The notes below the pieces were generated by a model. The model was not told the DNA's origin and did no database searches. It worked only from the letters and a program-made list of their open reading frames with translations. From Heloderma charlesbogerti (lineage: Eukaryota; Chordata; Lepidosauria; Squamata; Helodermatidae), in assembly GCA_026122225.1 (NCBI GenBank), contig JANEZZ010002762.1:868001-932000 (forward strand): a stretch of DNA of 64,000 nucleotides, read 5' to 3'. The position numbers and the translations under genes are program-made. Below, piece by piece: positions 27,001 to 42,000 of this stretch (within the stretch, counting starts at the first letter, position 1; each line of letters starts with the position of its first letter).

Positions 27001-30000
27001 GACACTGATGTGCAGTAGTCTCGTTATAATGTGGCCTTTCCCCATCCTGGTGCCCTCCAGATGTTTTGGACAATGACTCTTGGCATTCCTGACCATTGCC
27101 AGCTGGGGCTATTGGAAGTTGAAGTCTGAAACATCTGGAGGGCACCAGGTTGAGGAAGGCTGTTGGAATGTATTTGCTGTGGCATTTGCTGCTGCCTGGG
27201 CTGTTTACGACACTCGTCTTCTCTCCTCCCGTTCAGTGTGACCTACGAGGACCCCCAGGCAGTCCGGGGACTGGCGTCTGCACTGGATGTTCGGAAACAG
27301 ACCACAGGAGGGGTAAGTAGCTCCCTCTGCCCGGTTTCATTACACATGGAGGAGGACGTCCATCTCAAGCTTTGCTGGGCACTGGCAGACGCGCCTTCTG
27401 GCGTGCGACGCTGTGGCTTCTGGTGTCCAGCTTGACATTTCAGAGAGCGCTGGGATCACCCCGATCAGTGGGGCTAAATCATCTTTTCACAGAGACGTTT
27501 CAGGATCAAATTCTTAATGCTGTTCTCTGGAAAGAGCTGGAAGGCACGCTTAGCATGAATCTTCTGTAAGGTTACAAAGTGCTTGGATTTCTAGGAATCT
27601 GTGTTGGCAGCAATCTGAAGGCAAGTGTGTAAATTAGTGACCTCTGGCTCTGGATGGAGAAAGGTATAAATGATCTCTCCATGGGTAAAGGTAACTTTCC
27701 AAACGTGCTTCTTTCCAGGGAGCTGAATAGAATGTGGTGCATGAGGGTCTCTTTTAATTGTCTTCACTGGATAGGTAGAGGAGGTTTCTTCCCCTTCAGA
27801 CGAGGAATCCCTTCCTCCGAATTCCAGCCCCCTTTGCTTTTATACCTTGGGTAACAGCAGTGCGTGTTCACTGGCTCCTCCCTTTGTCTTCGCCTTTTGT
27901 CCTCTTGAGGGTGCACGAGAGCCAGCATCCCGGCCGCTTCCCCTCCACTCCCCCCACCCCCTTCACCACCATGACAGAGTTTCCTTCTTATGTGGGGGAA
28001 TCTGTGTAGCCTCCCAGGGCAGTTATAAGTCTTACGTGTGTAAGGTGGTCGAGGAAAAAGGCAGGAATCGAGGGAAGTGGCTTCTGAATGAGGCCAGTAG
28101 AAGCGAGAGAGGTGGACCCTGAGTGGGCAGAGGCAGAGCATACCACAGGGCGTGTGTGTGTGTTTCTTTTGGATTAGCAGAAGAGGAGGGGGTGGAGTGG
28201 ATCGCACCAGGCGAGGGAAGGCTGTTCTGGAATGTTGCAACCCCACTTGCTTCTCTCCCATGTTGGTGTGACGCATTAAGGAATAGCACGGGGCAGTTTT
28301 GTAAGAGGTGCCCTAGTTCACTGTGAGGAACATCCTTTTGGGAGGAAACAAACAGCCACTTCCTCTTTGCTCGCTGTTACTTATTTTACTTATTTATTTA
28401 CAGTATTTTCATCCCGCTCCTCAGCCAGAAAGGCTCCCGGAGTGGCTTACAAACCATTGGTTAAGCAAAACAGCCCCTGCCTGCTGGCTTGCCATCTCAA
28501 AAGACACAACCTACAAGGAAAAAGGGATGGGAAGGGAGGAGGGGAAACAATCTTCAGACGACAGTTGGCGAAACTCCTAGGAGCCTTCGGTCTCCTGGGT
28601 GCCTTCGGCTCTCTCTCTCCAAGCTTCTGCTCCCTTCCCAGAGGCTGCAGTCTGTGGCTCTTCAGACTGTGCTACAGCCAGCATCCTAAGGCACAATGAT
28701 AGCTGTCTTCTGTGGGCTCTCAGATTTATTTGTAAGCAGCCTTGAAAGCAGGGAGAACGTGGACTATGCTTCATAACCCATAAACCACTTCACCTAAGTT
28801 TTTACATAGTTATTTAGTCAACTTTATGTCCTGCCTTTCCTGGAAGGAGTGCAAGGCAGTGTTCTGCCTGCTTCTGGCTGCTCCACACTTTATCATCGCA
28901 ACAACCCTGTGGGGTAGGTTAGGCAGAGAGACTGCAGCTGGCCCAAGGTCACCAGTGACTGAGTGGGGATTTGAACTTGGATCTCCCTGGTCCGGGTTCA
29001 GCACTTTAGCCACTACACTGCGCTGCTTTCAAGGGTCCTGTTGTGTGCTGTGTACTTTTACTACATGGACTGGTGGCTCCATTTGCCACAATGATATGCA
29101 GAAAAGCTGCTTCCCCCTTGGGCAGTGGGCAGGAGAGATGGGTGGTCAAAACGTCTTGGGGAAGAATTTGGGGACAAGCTTGCACCCTGCGCTAAGACAG
29201 GGATGTCAAATCCCTTTCAGCCCAGGGCCTGGATTCCATTTCAGAGAACTCACGTAAGCTGCATTCCAGTGGTGATGGGGACTGAAGGCAAAAGGGGATG
29301 GTCAAAATACCCCAGATACCAGGATATTTTAGCTTAAAGCTCCTACTGCCAGTAACAAAGCCTCAGGAGAGGAACGTGGACCTTTTAGAGTGTGGGGAAG
29401 ACTGCAGAAAAGCTGAGACACCAGCAAATGACTGGCGGTCAGGGGGAAAGGGGCGTGGCCAACTGGGGAACCCAGGAGGGCTGGATTTGGCCCGCGGACC
29501 TTAGGTTGAACACCCCTGCATAAGGAGAACGCTTTGGGCTACCGCTGTCCTTTTTTTCATTAACATGCAGTCCCATTTAATTCCTGCTTCAGGTCCCTGA
29601 GCTCTTTGTCCTTCCTCTGTCAGCACAGCTGTTATCAGCCCTTGAGTGTTGTCAGTTCAAAGGGACTGTCTGAATTGACCCAGTGAGTCAAAGTATTTGA
29701 AGGTGTGCTTCTTTTCAGACTTTGCCCACCTGTCGAGATGTCACTTGAGCATTTTGCTCTTCAGCAAAACCCAAAAGGCGTTGGCAAACTGCAGCACTCA
29801 GTTGGAGTACCCCATTTTTTAATCACCCATGGCCGTCCTGTGTTTATTGGAATAGTTGAGGATTATAAATGGAAGAGGAAAAATGTGTTGCATGATAGGA
29901 ATTGAAGCTGGTGACATTCTTTAGTAGGGAACAGGAACACACAGGGAGCTTAAGTTGCATGTTGTTTTGGATATGGATGTAAGATGAAGCTGTTTCCTGG

Positions 30001-33000
30001 CTTCTTCAGAAATTGTCATGCTCAGAATAATTTAAACCGACTTACAAATGCTTTTAATTATGACTTATTCACAAATAGGGATTGGAAGGAGAAGCCTATA
30101 TAACTTTCTTCTCTACCATCTCATGGTACCTTTAGCCTAAATTATTACGTTTAGGCTGCAATCTTCTACACGCCTTTCTGAGAGTAAGCTCCATTGAACT
30201 CAATGGGATTTCCTTTTGAGTAGGCATGTGCAGGATTGCAGGCCCTAAACTGCCCAGGTTTTGGATACCTGGGTAGTGTTTACTGCCCTGCCACCCTGGA
30301 TACACCTGGTCTTGTGTGTCCTTGGAAGCTAAGCAGGGTCAGGCCTTGGTAAATGGGTGGGAGACTTTACAGAGCAATTCTTTCCATATGCTTAAGTTGT
30401 CTCAGGAGGTCTTCTCCAAGTGTCACAGCTGTGACTGCTGGCTATAAGAAGCAGGGTTCCCTCAGTGGTGGCCCCTGTCCTCCTGAACTGCACCAGGCTG
30501 CTGTCTTGTTCTGTGGTCCCTTGAGGCATTCAGGGGAAGCTGGTAGCATCTGATGGTAGTCAGAACAAGGCAAAAAGAAAATAGGACCTTGGATAGCTCC
30601 AAGTGGGTCCTGTTAGCTGGATCTCTCTCCTACAAGGACGATAGGAGGATGTTGTCTCAGCAGGGAGCTAAAGCCAACTGAAGCCTTATGTCGGCTGACA
30701 TGACCTGTAATATGGTCAGCTTTGCCCCTCCTGGAGGAACTGGCTGGACTGTTAAAGGGTCTTCACCTGATTTTGTAGCCTGGGACCTCTTTGAGGCTGG
30801 GGGGAGGGAGGGAATGAAGGGATTGTGCCAGGGATTCATCCAGAGGACAGTGGTAGGACTGTGTACTTTGTCCAGGAGGGCCCTGAAGAAGCTCTGAGTG
30901 TCCTACCCCTGAGGAAGTAGCCTGTTCTCATCAGAATCCTCTGCTGAACATTGGAAGGGCTGAGGGTCAGGACAGCTGCTAGCCTTCAGGTGCCTAATGA
31001 AAATGTACCAGGTTTTAAAAATGTATACATAGTTGTGCTGTTAGCTTTCTATCTCATGTTATTCTTGTATCCTAGTAATGCATTTAGTACAGATAATGCG
31101 TCTTTTGCGTAAGGGCCACTTTATGCATTACGACCTCCTACAGAAACTCATGTCTTTGACCCCAGAGGGTGTCCCCTCAAGTGGCGGAGGGGCACATCCT
31201 TGGCCCCAGCTGGGCATGTCAGGAGGCCACAGCCTGCTGCTTCCCCAAGGGTGTGCCCAAGACGAAAGAGCCTCTCCCTTCAGTGTAGAATAGTGTTGGC
31301 TGGTCAGAAGGCTGAGGTGTCACTTGTTGGGAAGGGGATAGGGCAGGCCATAAATAAAGTCCATAGAAACGTTTTGCTAGCCTGTATGCCCTCATATAAA
31401 TTACCTACGTTCACTTTGAATTTACAAGAAATTCTCCACATGGTCACCCTCAGGTAATTCCTGTTCTCCATAGGCGAAGGGCTATTTACAGACCTCAGGT
31501 GAGGGGCTGGGTGGGGAACAGAATTCAGGAAACTTTCCAAAGTGTCCGCGGCTGGAGGCCGTGCGTGTTTCTTCAGCAAGCATCGTATTATCTCCATCTC
31601 ACTATTGTTGCTACAGTTTTCGCAAAAAAATCTGTTTGTCTTGTATTTTAATGGGACTTTCTGTTCTCAACACACAGAGGAGAGGTAAAGGTGGGAGCTC
31701 AGACATGGAGCCCATAGACAAGTGGCTAATGACCCAAGGAATGGTGAGGAGGATTTCGCCAGTCAAGTGACACCCCCCCACTCTTGTCGTCCTCACCCCA
31801 ATCTCCTTCAAATAGCATAACCGCCCTCTGTTTACCTGTCACTCAACCTGTTGAAAGACCCCGAATTGGACAGTACAAGGAGGTGGGTCCTCCTTTGTTG
31901 AGAGATGGAGGCAGGACTGGCTAAGCCTGGGAGATTTGGGGGAAATCTTTTTCAACAGTGGGGTGTGGGGTGGGGGAAACATGTATGGCTGTTACCATAT
32001 TTGTTTCCAAAACCAGGATGGGCCTCTGAGGTTCCTTTTACTGTCTCAATTTATTTTATGTCTGTGCAGTATCCACTTTCCACCCCCTGGGGTAAACACA
32101 AGTTCTGCGTCTTTAATAAATGGGGGAGCGCTTTTTTTTCTTACCCTTTCAAAAAAATTTTAATCATCCGATCCTGTGGCACTAAGCACCAAGCCAGACT
32201 TCAGTGTACCAAGCTCAGACCACACTGTACAATGTTCGTCTTTCTCTCTGCAAACGTGCTGGCGGGCGGGATAGAGGGAGTGGCGCTTTTCTTGCAAGCG
32301 CTTCCAAACAGTGGTTCCGTCAGGGCAGGACCTTTGAGCAGCAGTCCAGGGCCCTGCTCCATGGAATGAAGAGGGCCTCCAAATGCAGCAGGTGATAGAC
32401 ATTATCATCTAAATGTGTGTGTGGGGGGGGGGTGTAAGACCATACTGCCTCTGGTACTGGAGGTAGCATTAATGTGCTACCTCCAGTACCAGAGGCAGTG
32501 AGCCTGTGTACCCCAGTTGCTGGGGAGCATGGGTGGGAGGGTGCTGTTGCACTTCTGTCCTGCTGGTGGTTTCCTGGTCGACAGCTGGCTGCTCCCTGTG
32601 CGAACAGAATGCTGGACTAGATGGACCCTTGGTCTGATCCAGCAGGGTTCTTAGGTTCTTATGTAAGTCCAGAGTCTAAAATTACTTAACTGCGCTACTG
32701 CTTCCAAACAAATATCCCGCAAAATGGGGAGAGAAGGGAGGCAAGGCTGATAGACGAAATATGGCTAAATATAGAGCTGTGCGATGCTGCCAGCATAAAC
32801 TGGTTGAACAGTTATCCCCTGTCCTCAGGGAATTGTGGGAACTGTAGTTCTCTGGGAGGGACTTGAAGTCTCTGAACATCGCTATTCTCCTCGCACTACA
32901 ATTTCCAGGATTCTTGCCTGGTGACAGGGTGGGAGCCATGACTCTTAAAACTGTTATAAAACCAGTCTGGTGTAGTAGATATGCTCCTTGGCAAAATTAG

Positions 33001-36000
33001 ACTGGTGAAAGCATCTGCAAACCAGTAAGAAGAAAGGCCTCTTCAGGCCGGTGCAAGGGGTTTTGGGGGTGCTTCCACAATCCTTTTTGTGGAAGCACCC
33101 CCACAAATTTTCCCACAATTGGAAAATCCATTTTCTACAAGGAAAAAAAAAACATTTTTTTCCTTGTAGAAAATGGAACACTCTTTTTGCCTCGCTGCCC
33201 TGACCATATTTCCACTTGGCTTGTGTTTGTTCGGCTTGGGAAAAGGATACTGCTGCCTTCGTGAAGGCCATAATAACAAATGTTTGGGACTGGCCAGACG
33301 AGTGCCACCTGCGTGCCATGTCTTCCCTCTCTTCGTCTCCTCACCCTTGTTCGTTTTAATGTGGAGATATTTGGCTTTCCCTAGAGTCCAATTAATCCAT
33401 AACCCAGTTTCTGTCTCAACTAGCAGTAGCTCTTAACCATGTCCATTAACGGAGCGCGTACTAGAACTGACGATTCCAAAGGTGTCGCAAGTGCATAGGC
33501 ACTGTGGGTGTACATGGCGCTGCAGCAGTCGTCTGTTGGCAGTTCCCTCCGGTGTCCCTGGAATGGGCTGGGTGAACAGAGGAGCACCCTGCTGCACATC
33601 CCTCAGACCTTAGAGACGTTGCTTAAAAGCCCCTCCCATGAAACGATCAAACTGGGCTGAAAATGGGGAGGGGCTTTGTCTTTCTAAATTGGTTTTTCTT
33701 TGATGCTAGTCCATTACATCAAGCAATGCCAGAATTCACATCTCCAGTTTTGTCCCATAGGATGGCTCAGTTTAGACCTCTCACCAAACCAGGCTTCAGG
33801 AAGCCTAAGTGTAGTTTGGTACAAGATCTGAATTGACACAGCATAGTTTACATTTGCTAACAAAGCAGAATTCTAAACAATGGTTTTTAGTGAGCAAACT
33901 ACGGTTGTGCCAACTATGGCTTGACAAACCATGATTATGGCTGTTGCTTGGCCTCCAAAGGCCCCCCTGCACCACAGGAAGGAGAGTGCTTAGCAAATGG
34001 AAAATAAAAACAAAGAGCTCTAAACCATGATTTTCTTGTTTGTTTGAATGGCAAGCTATGGTTCAGATTCCCATCAATGGTTGGTGCAAGCCAAGGTTTG
34101 GTGTGATGTCTGAGCAGGTGTCCGTGGCTGCATCTTGATCTATCACTGCAGGCCTAAGGCTGCATACAGAAGTAATGGGGCTATCCTGGAAGCATACTTG
34201 CCACATTTTCTTCAAGCAAACCATTTACTCCTCAGGGTTGAACTTGGAGAACACCAGCTATGTGAGTTTGCAGCAGAAGTCAGCTTTGCACAGTCCTGGG
34301 TGGCTGACACGTCTCACACCCACCTCTCCATGGAGCAGTTTTGCAATTATTTTGTTAAGTGGCTGTCCTTAAAAAAGCAATTAATCAATGAATGTTTAAA
34401 CTAACCTTTCCCAACCTGGCATGCAGTCCAACACATCTGGAGAGCACCAGATAGAGAATAGCTGGTGTACATTAATGAAGAACATGGAGTGTTTAAAAAA
34501 AAAACTTTAGAAGGCATTATACAGCCTGTTGGAAAAATTGGGAGAGGAGTTGTAGTCGAACACACCTGGGGGCCATTTGCTTAGGGAAGGCTGATGTATG
34601 TCATTTACATTATAACGGCAGGAGGGGACCTGGCTTGTCCAGCGGGAGAAAAATGTGGCTGCAACTCCATCTTTGTCACATTTAGAGTGATGCTGGTGCT
34701 GCCTTCAGTGGGCATCTCTTGCTGACCCAGTGTAGGTCAACAACTGCATCTCAGCACGATTCTCTCCAGATTTTCCTCCTTCAGGTCATGCCAGTTGTCA
34801 GATTATATTGAAGATGCTATTTGAGGCTTCTTCGGTATGCATGTCAAGGAAAAGCTGGATTCTGCCACCTAGAAGAATTGTGCAGACTAAGTGAATTTGA
34901 GGCACTTTGCCTATTTCATGTAATTCAGCTACTGCTAGTCAAAGGGGCTTATAAGTAAGCAGCACACATCTGGAAACCACTCTGCTTGCAACCCCAGAGA
35001 TTTCACCGGAAAGGCCTGAAAATCTGTGGGCACCGTACTATCTTCTTTACATCCTTAAGGCCTAGAAACTTTCCTGCTTTGCTTTTAAAGGAAATCCAAG
35101 GTTCTGCTCTTCAGTGGTGCAGCTGTGGAATACACAGAGGCTGGTTCTAAGACTCTCAAGACAAATATTGGACTAAATTGTAATACAGAAAAGTTGGAAG
35201 GAAGGCATATTGTACAACTCACACACACACAAAAGAGTGAAAGAGAAGACATTCTCGAAGTGTAGAATTCTGATTTGAGCCCAGACAAAATCAGGAACTT
35301 TTTGAGAATTTCTTCCCTCTTGTGCTAAATTGTAAAACATCATGTGATGGTTGCTTTTCAGGAAACTTGTTTACCGTTTTTTTTTTTAATTACCTGCAAA
35401 TGCCCTTCAAATCTCACAGAGAAAAGTATGGGAATGCAGTGGAACCTGTCTTATGGTTTAATATGGCCTTCCCCAACCTGGTGCCCACCAGATGTGTTGA
35501 ACTACAATTCCCACCATCCACAACCAGCATGGTCAATGGCCATGCTGGCTGGGGGTGATGGTAGCTGTAGTTCAACACATTTGGAGGGTGTCAGGTAACG
35601 GGATGGAGGTTGTAGTCCAACACATGGGTGATGGGAGCTATAGGCCAATATATCTGGAGGGCACTGGGGAAGGATTGCAGCCGGGGAAGGATGCTTTAAT
35701 GAGTGAAGTGGGACTTAAGTCTGACTTTGGCCCCATGGACTTATTCAGTCTGTACTTAGATACTACATAGCCAAGCTGGAAAAAAATTCCTGGTGTCCAA
35801 CATCTAGTGGTGGCTGGGTCTAGAAATTTGTAGTGTTTTTCCACCACAGGAGAAGGGTTGGTACTGGAAAACATTATGCTGATCCCTACAAATTTGACGG
35901 AGCAATCCTGTACATCTCTACTCAGAAGTAAGTCCTGTTAAGTTCAAGGAGACTTATTCCTTGGTAAGTGGGTGTAGGATTGCAGCCTGAATCATCCCTG

Positions 36001-39000
36001 TATGACATTTGCAAACGTGGAAGTGACCAGCAGGGGCACCGCCCCCCCCGCCCCGCCCCGGCCCTTAAATTGCTCCATGTGATGCAGCTCTAAGGAGCTT
36101 TCTCTTCTGTGCTGCTGCTTTATAAGAGGTGGAAAAATCTAATTAGGGGATAGTGTTTAGTAAAGGCAGAGACTTCTCAGTTCCACTAAGACACACTGGT
36201 GGACCCCTCCATCCATTTTAGTTTGTCACTTCATGCCTGCTTCTTTTTTCCACTGGGCTTCATATGCAACCCTATCAATGTCGGTTTCTTTAAGGCTTGA
36301 ATATTGGACTTACCACGTAAAAAGGGGGAAAGCCATTGCAGTTCTTGTTCCTTCTCTCTTCCCCGTATCCATCCTCCTCCTCCTCAACTGATCTGTCTTG
36401 CTAATGAAGCCACAAGTATAAACTTTTCAAAAGATCTAGCCACCATAGTCCATGCTTTGGAAAGTTGGAAAAGTTGGCATTTCCCCTCTTATCCCAGCCT
36501 TCAAAGAAGTTCACAAAAGTGACTTGCCTTCCAACCCACCCATATCTAAGTATCTGGCTTCCCTGATGTTTGTTAGTTTACAAAAACTGTCGCCGTCATT
36601 GAGGTCTTCCCCCTTCTCGTACATGCACGCAGCGGGATGCCTCTTCTAAGATGGCACCTCTTGCGTCACGTGGATGAATCTTCTGAAAACTGTATTTTTT
36701 TCTTCTTCAGAAGTATTGTCTCTAAACCTAAGATGAACAAAATTAAAACATGTTACTCAGTGGTTGTTTTCTCAGAGTTTCTGTTGAGTAACATAGAAGT
36801 ATACTTACATCTTGTTTGTCTTAGATTTAAATATATGTTGTACTCAAATAATGTAAGTATCCCTAAAGAAGAGTGTGTTGCTTGAAGTACATACATGCTG
36901 GATTTTTCAGAAGTATTTTGAAATGTCAGTATGTGTTAGCCCTCTTCAGACGTAATGTTAAACCATGCTTTAGCATTATGGGAGTACGTGTGCACAAGCT
37001 TTGGGCTTGCGCACCCCCCGCACCTAATTCTTTACACATGTGAGGAGGAGATCGAAAGCTTCTGCTTTTGCTTTAGAACTAACCACAGTTCCCCATGATT
37101 CCTGAATGTGGGGAACTGTGGTTTGCTCCAATGATGGTTAGTTAAAACAAAGCAGGATCAAACCACAGCTCAATATCCTGGTATGTTAACTAACAATGGT
37201 TAGAAAAAAATGTCCCCAAGTTGACATCATGGAGAACTATGATTTAATTTAGCAAGAAGCTTTGGATCACTTTCTTACACATGCGGAGAAGAGAGGAGGG
37301 AGTGCACAGGTCCAAGGCTTGTACAGACTCCTTCCCATAATGCTAAACCATGGGTTTGTGTTGCACCTGAACCAGACCCGAGACCTTCACCTGTCGATCA
37401 GGTCCCCCCACCTTTGGTTCAATTCAAGAGCTTAGCCAATGTTTCTGACCTCTTGCAATGACCAGATGTATGCCTCCTTTTTTGTTGTTTAAAATTTCAC
37501 ATCCCACCCAGTCATATCCAGCATTCCAGCTTTAAGGGAACCGGTCCTCCAAACATAGACCCATTTTGGCCCTCATCCTCAGGGTCCAGCCATTTCACTC
37601 ATTGCAACCTTTCATTTAGTTTTCATAGCTATGTTGTTTTTCTTGCTTTGCATTGCTTTGTGTGCTGGTTGTTTTTGGTTTTATTTTGGTATTTGTTTGC
37701 AATTCTTTCAAAACAGCAACAGTGCATCTTACACAGCATATATGTTTTTTCCCCTCCTTTATTTCTCGCTTTCCCTCTCATTCTGTGGCCATGATTGTGG
37801 ATGTGTTTTGGTTTTTGCCTGCCTTGCTGTGTCTCTTGCTGCGCTCCCTAGATTCCTGTCACGCAGTCCTCTGTCATGGATGACATTGAGGAATGGCTCA
37901 GTACCGACGTGGTAAGATTCTCTCTTGTTTTGTTTTAATCTATTTTCTACCTAAGGGTTGTGTGATGTGGAACAGGAAAAGGGGGAAAGTTCTGACATAG
38001 CCCTCTCCCTTATGTCCTAGTTTGCCTGATGGAGGGAGCTCTTTATGTGGGGAGCATTCAGAAATGTGAAACATGCACCACACACACAGACATACACACC
38101 TGATGTCTGAAGTGGTATATTCCAGATTGCTACATGTCCATCTGCTTAATTTGTAGAATGGCTGCCCAATTTTGGGTGTAAGGCAGGTGAACATCCAAGA
38201 TCAACACAAAAGGAGAGATCAGTCTCAGGATGTTATAAATGATTTTATTGATGAAAAGCCCTGAGCGTTTGTTTTGTTCCTTGATTTTGGGGCCACTGAT
38301 GTGGAGAGAGATTCACAGCAAGATCCAAAGCCACTGGATTTGTTCACAACCAGTTTTGAAGAGAAAACGGATAGAGTACATGTTAAGAGCGTTTGTTGTA
38401 GTTACTCTCTTTTTTTAAATAGCTCATAATAACAGCAACGATGTTATCAGCACAGGTCAAACACATGCAAAAGTGTTTACCTAATAGCCTGTCCCAGTGA
38501 CATGTGCATCGTCATTGCTCTGAATGTAGAGCCTGGGAGCTGGCCAGAGAGAGGCAGGCGCTCCTGCGGAGTAGTTGCGTCAGTTCTGAAAAGCCCAGAT
38601 GGCTGGGCCTGCCCCAGCCTTGGCCAAGGTGCCTCCGGGCACCCAGTCTCCCAGACTCTCGATCCAAGGGCTGAGCACTAAATTACAAGCCTGGGAACAG
38701 GTGGGAGGTCATTTGGAAAAGGAGAGCCCTGTCTGTGTGGGCACCGCCTGCATCTCCTCGTGTGCAGGCCACGTACCCTGCAATCATTTCTGCCTGTGGG
38801 TGGACAGTGTTGCCTGAAGCCACCTGCATGTGTGACTCGTGCGCCGAGTCACACAGGTGTCTCTCCATCAACATGGGTCACTTCAGCAGCACATTCACAC
38901 CACCTTTTTCAAATCCACAAGAATATCCTTTGCTGGATCAGACCAAGTGATGGCCATGTAGCACAGCGTTGTGCTTCCAACAGCGGATGGGCCAATGCCT

Positions 39001-42000
39001 CCAGGCTGGGCATGAAGGCCGCAACCCACCTTTGCTATCCAGGGGAGCACGCCTGGGCACAAACATCTTCCATTTTCACTATCATGGCTAATAACTCTTC
39101 CTAGACCACCACCACCTCCTCCTCCTCCTCCTCCAAGTTGTTGAATCCTTGTTTTTTTCCCCAAGGAACCTCAACTGGAGGGCATTGCCATAACTTGGGG
39201 GGCTGGGGGGGGTGTCTTCCAGCCAGAGGGCTCCTAGTGCCGCCAGTCAGAAGACACTGTGCAGCTGTTCTGCCTTTTCCTTCTTAATGGATTGTTTTAT
39301 TGGAAGAAAAAAGTCGGGAGAAGTGGGGGAAAACACGGGAGGGTTACAAAATGCATATGTGGAACACACACACCCTTTGCAAAATTCCATGGATGAGGCA
39401 GGGCTGTTGCATGACAAAACACTCTTGTCAGTAGCAAAGCCATGAAGCAAATTAGCCCTTGTACAAAGATGTCCTTCTTGATGCTCCTGGCCCTGTTGCC
39501 CATGGGGCGATTCAGAGTCCTGGTATGATGAGCAATGCAACACGTGACAACATGTCAGCCCTTCCTTCCTTCCTTCCTTCCTTCCTTCCTTCCTTCCTTC
39601 CTTCCTTCCTTCCTTCCTGGATAACACACAAAGTTGTTTTCACAGCTGTCAAGCTGTATCATACATTATCACGTTCTGTCCCTCACATGCACACTCTATG
39701 CGCGCACACAGACACACACAGAGCTATTCACGCCATCTGTCAAGGAAGAGGAAGCAGTGGAATACACACGCGCACACACACACTCTTCCCAGGCCTGTCT
39801 TAGTGGTGGTTGCTGAGCAGCTGTCTGGTTTGCTCCTGACAGCTCTGGTGTCCTTCTGTGTGCTTAAGAACTATGGCCGAAGATGACAGGCATAACGTTT
39901 TGCTGGCGCAGCGGGACTGCTCCAAGGGAGCCCTTGCTGGGTTCAGTCCAAGCGTCCTTTTCCTGTCCAGAGTTGATCTCTGGGCAGGAAAAAACAGGCC
40001 TTTTGAGTTAGAAGCAGAAGCTAGCAGGGCACAACCTTGATTGGCTGCCACCCTGGAACATCAACAAGTTACGCTCCCCCCCCCCCCCATTCCTGGAGCA
40101 GTTTTGTGCTTCCTTCACTAAAGTTTTCCTTCAGGGTTGAATGTGAACGAGCAGCACTTCTAAAAATAAGATGATAGAAAGCCGGGCTGATATACGGGAA
40201 GGAAAGCGCAAGACTGATGGCTGAGCCAGCATTTGGTTTGCCAGTGCATTCCCTCAACATTTCAGTTGTGAAGCCAGGGGGAAGGCTTCTATATTGCTCT
40301 GTTTCTATATTGCACCTGCCCTTCCCCCTGGAACTGATTTAATCCCAAACCCAGAGAGAGCCACCTTTCTGGGAGACATGACTTGGTGGGACCTCTTGGC
40401 TTGCCCATGCTAGAAGGAATGTGCTTGTATTCCTGCACTCCATCCATGTCCCCTTTCTAAAGGAGCTGTAAGAAAAATGGTTCTTTGAGGGCCCCGTTCC
40501 ACCTGCCATCCCGCCTTTCCTTCATTTGGAAAAGGCCTGTCCTCTTCCTCCTCCTGATGTCCGATTGAGGGAAGGACCAGCCAGCAAATGTTGCCATCCA
40601 TCAGTGGCCCAATCGCCCTGGCTTTGTTTTCCCACCTCAATGCACAGAGGAATGTTGCCAGTTCTCCTTTGGAGGTGTAGGGCGCCCAAGTGCCTCTGCT
40701 CTCTCTCAATTCGGTTTAATGATAGACTGGGTTGTCTTATTTAGACAGTTTGATTGTTGGACCTGGAACCGTTCTTGTACTGTGATCTACATGGAGGCTT
40801 CCTGAACTTCCTGCACTGATGTCTCTCTTCTCTTCCCCACCCCTTTTCCATTCCAATTGCAGAAAGGAGATGAACTAGAAGAAGGAGTGACGAGCGAAGG
40901 TAAACAAGCAGGCATTGGGACAAACACACCAAGTCATGATCTTGCAAGTTGCAAAGCAATCCAGCGGAACCCTGGCGTGAGTGAGATAATTCTTCGGGAG
41001 AAAGCGCCAATACTGAATGTAGACATTCTGGTTCTCTCCAACTCACTCTTTCCCTAGAATGTATTTTTCATTCTGAAAGCCAGTCACCAAACAACCTGCT
41101 GTGGCAGTGTGACCTTTTGTCCTGGGGAAAGAGTGAGTCGGAGAAAACCAGAATGTCTGCATTTAATATTGATGCTTTCTCCAGGAGAATGAGTGCACTC
41201 ACCATTTGTATATTTGGCTATGTTGCCTTACTGACCAGTACACCACTGAAAATTCATAAATCCAGAATTTCACTTCCAGAGTGAAAAAGTTTTCATCGTT
41301 CACTGTGTATTTAAAAGAGTGGTCTATAGAAGCTCTTGAGGAAGACTATTCTTAGTCGAAATGGTAATACACTGGGGTTCCATTGGACCATTATGTTTGT
41401 TATGATACTGATATGGTGTATATGCATTGGAATTGACTGATATCTGTGATATGGTATATATGCATTGGAAGTATTCACTTCCTCTGTAATTTGGTGTGCA
41501 CTACCAATTCTGCCTTATTTGTTACAGACATGTTTATAAACGTCTATGCATGTATGGATTTCATATAATGTATTAAGTGCAGTTCTGTAAGGCACCTTGT
41601 ATTTTTTTGTTGAGTTGTCATGGGGATCCTGTCTTTTCTGTTTTGCAGGCCTCCCCATGGTAAGCCAAGTCTAAATAAGTTATGCAGAATGGGAGAAATT
41701 TACATAATTTGTAACATAGTTGGCTTCGTGCACATGTGTGTGTAAAAGGAAGTCAGGAAGAGCTCTTCTGTGCTGGGGTCGGGGGTCGGGGGGGTGCAGC
41801 CTGTCAGGGCCAAAAAAGAGGGTTCTGATTTCCAGAAAGCATAGGGCAGCAACAGAAAGATTTTCCACTTCACAGTCTGGGCATCTGCTGCTGAAGGCTT
41901 TTGCAGGCAGGAGGAGGAGGCACAATGGACTTCATGCCTCCCCAGGTTGCATTGACATGGATTTAGCCCTACATTACAAAACAAACGTCCTTGCTTTTTG

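Noticed and set aside
39561..39618. Regular short repeat array considered as something other than a microsatellite
   Set aside because: It is a pure tetranucleotide array without spacers. Nothing CRISPR-like occurs in this vertebrate sequence.
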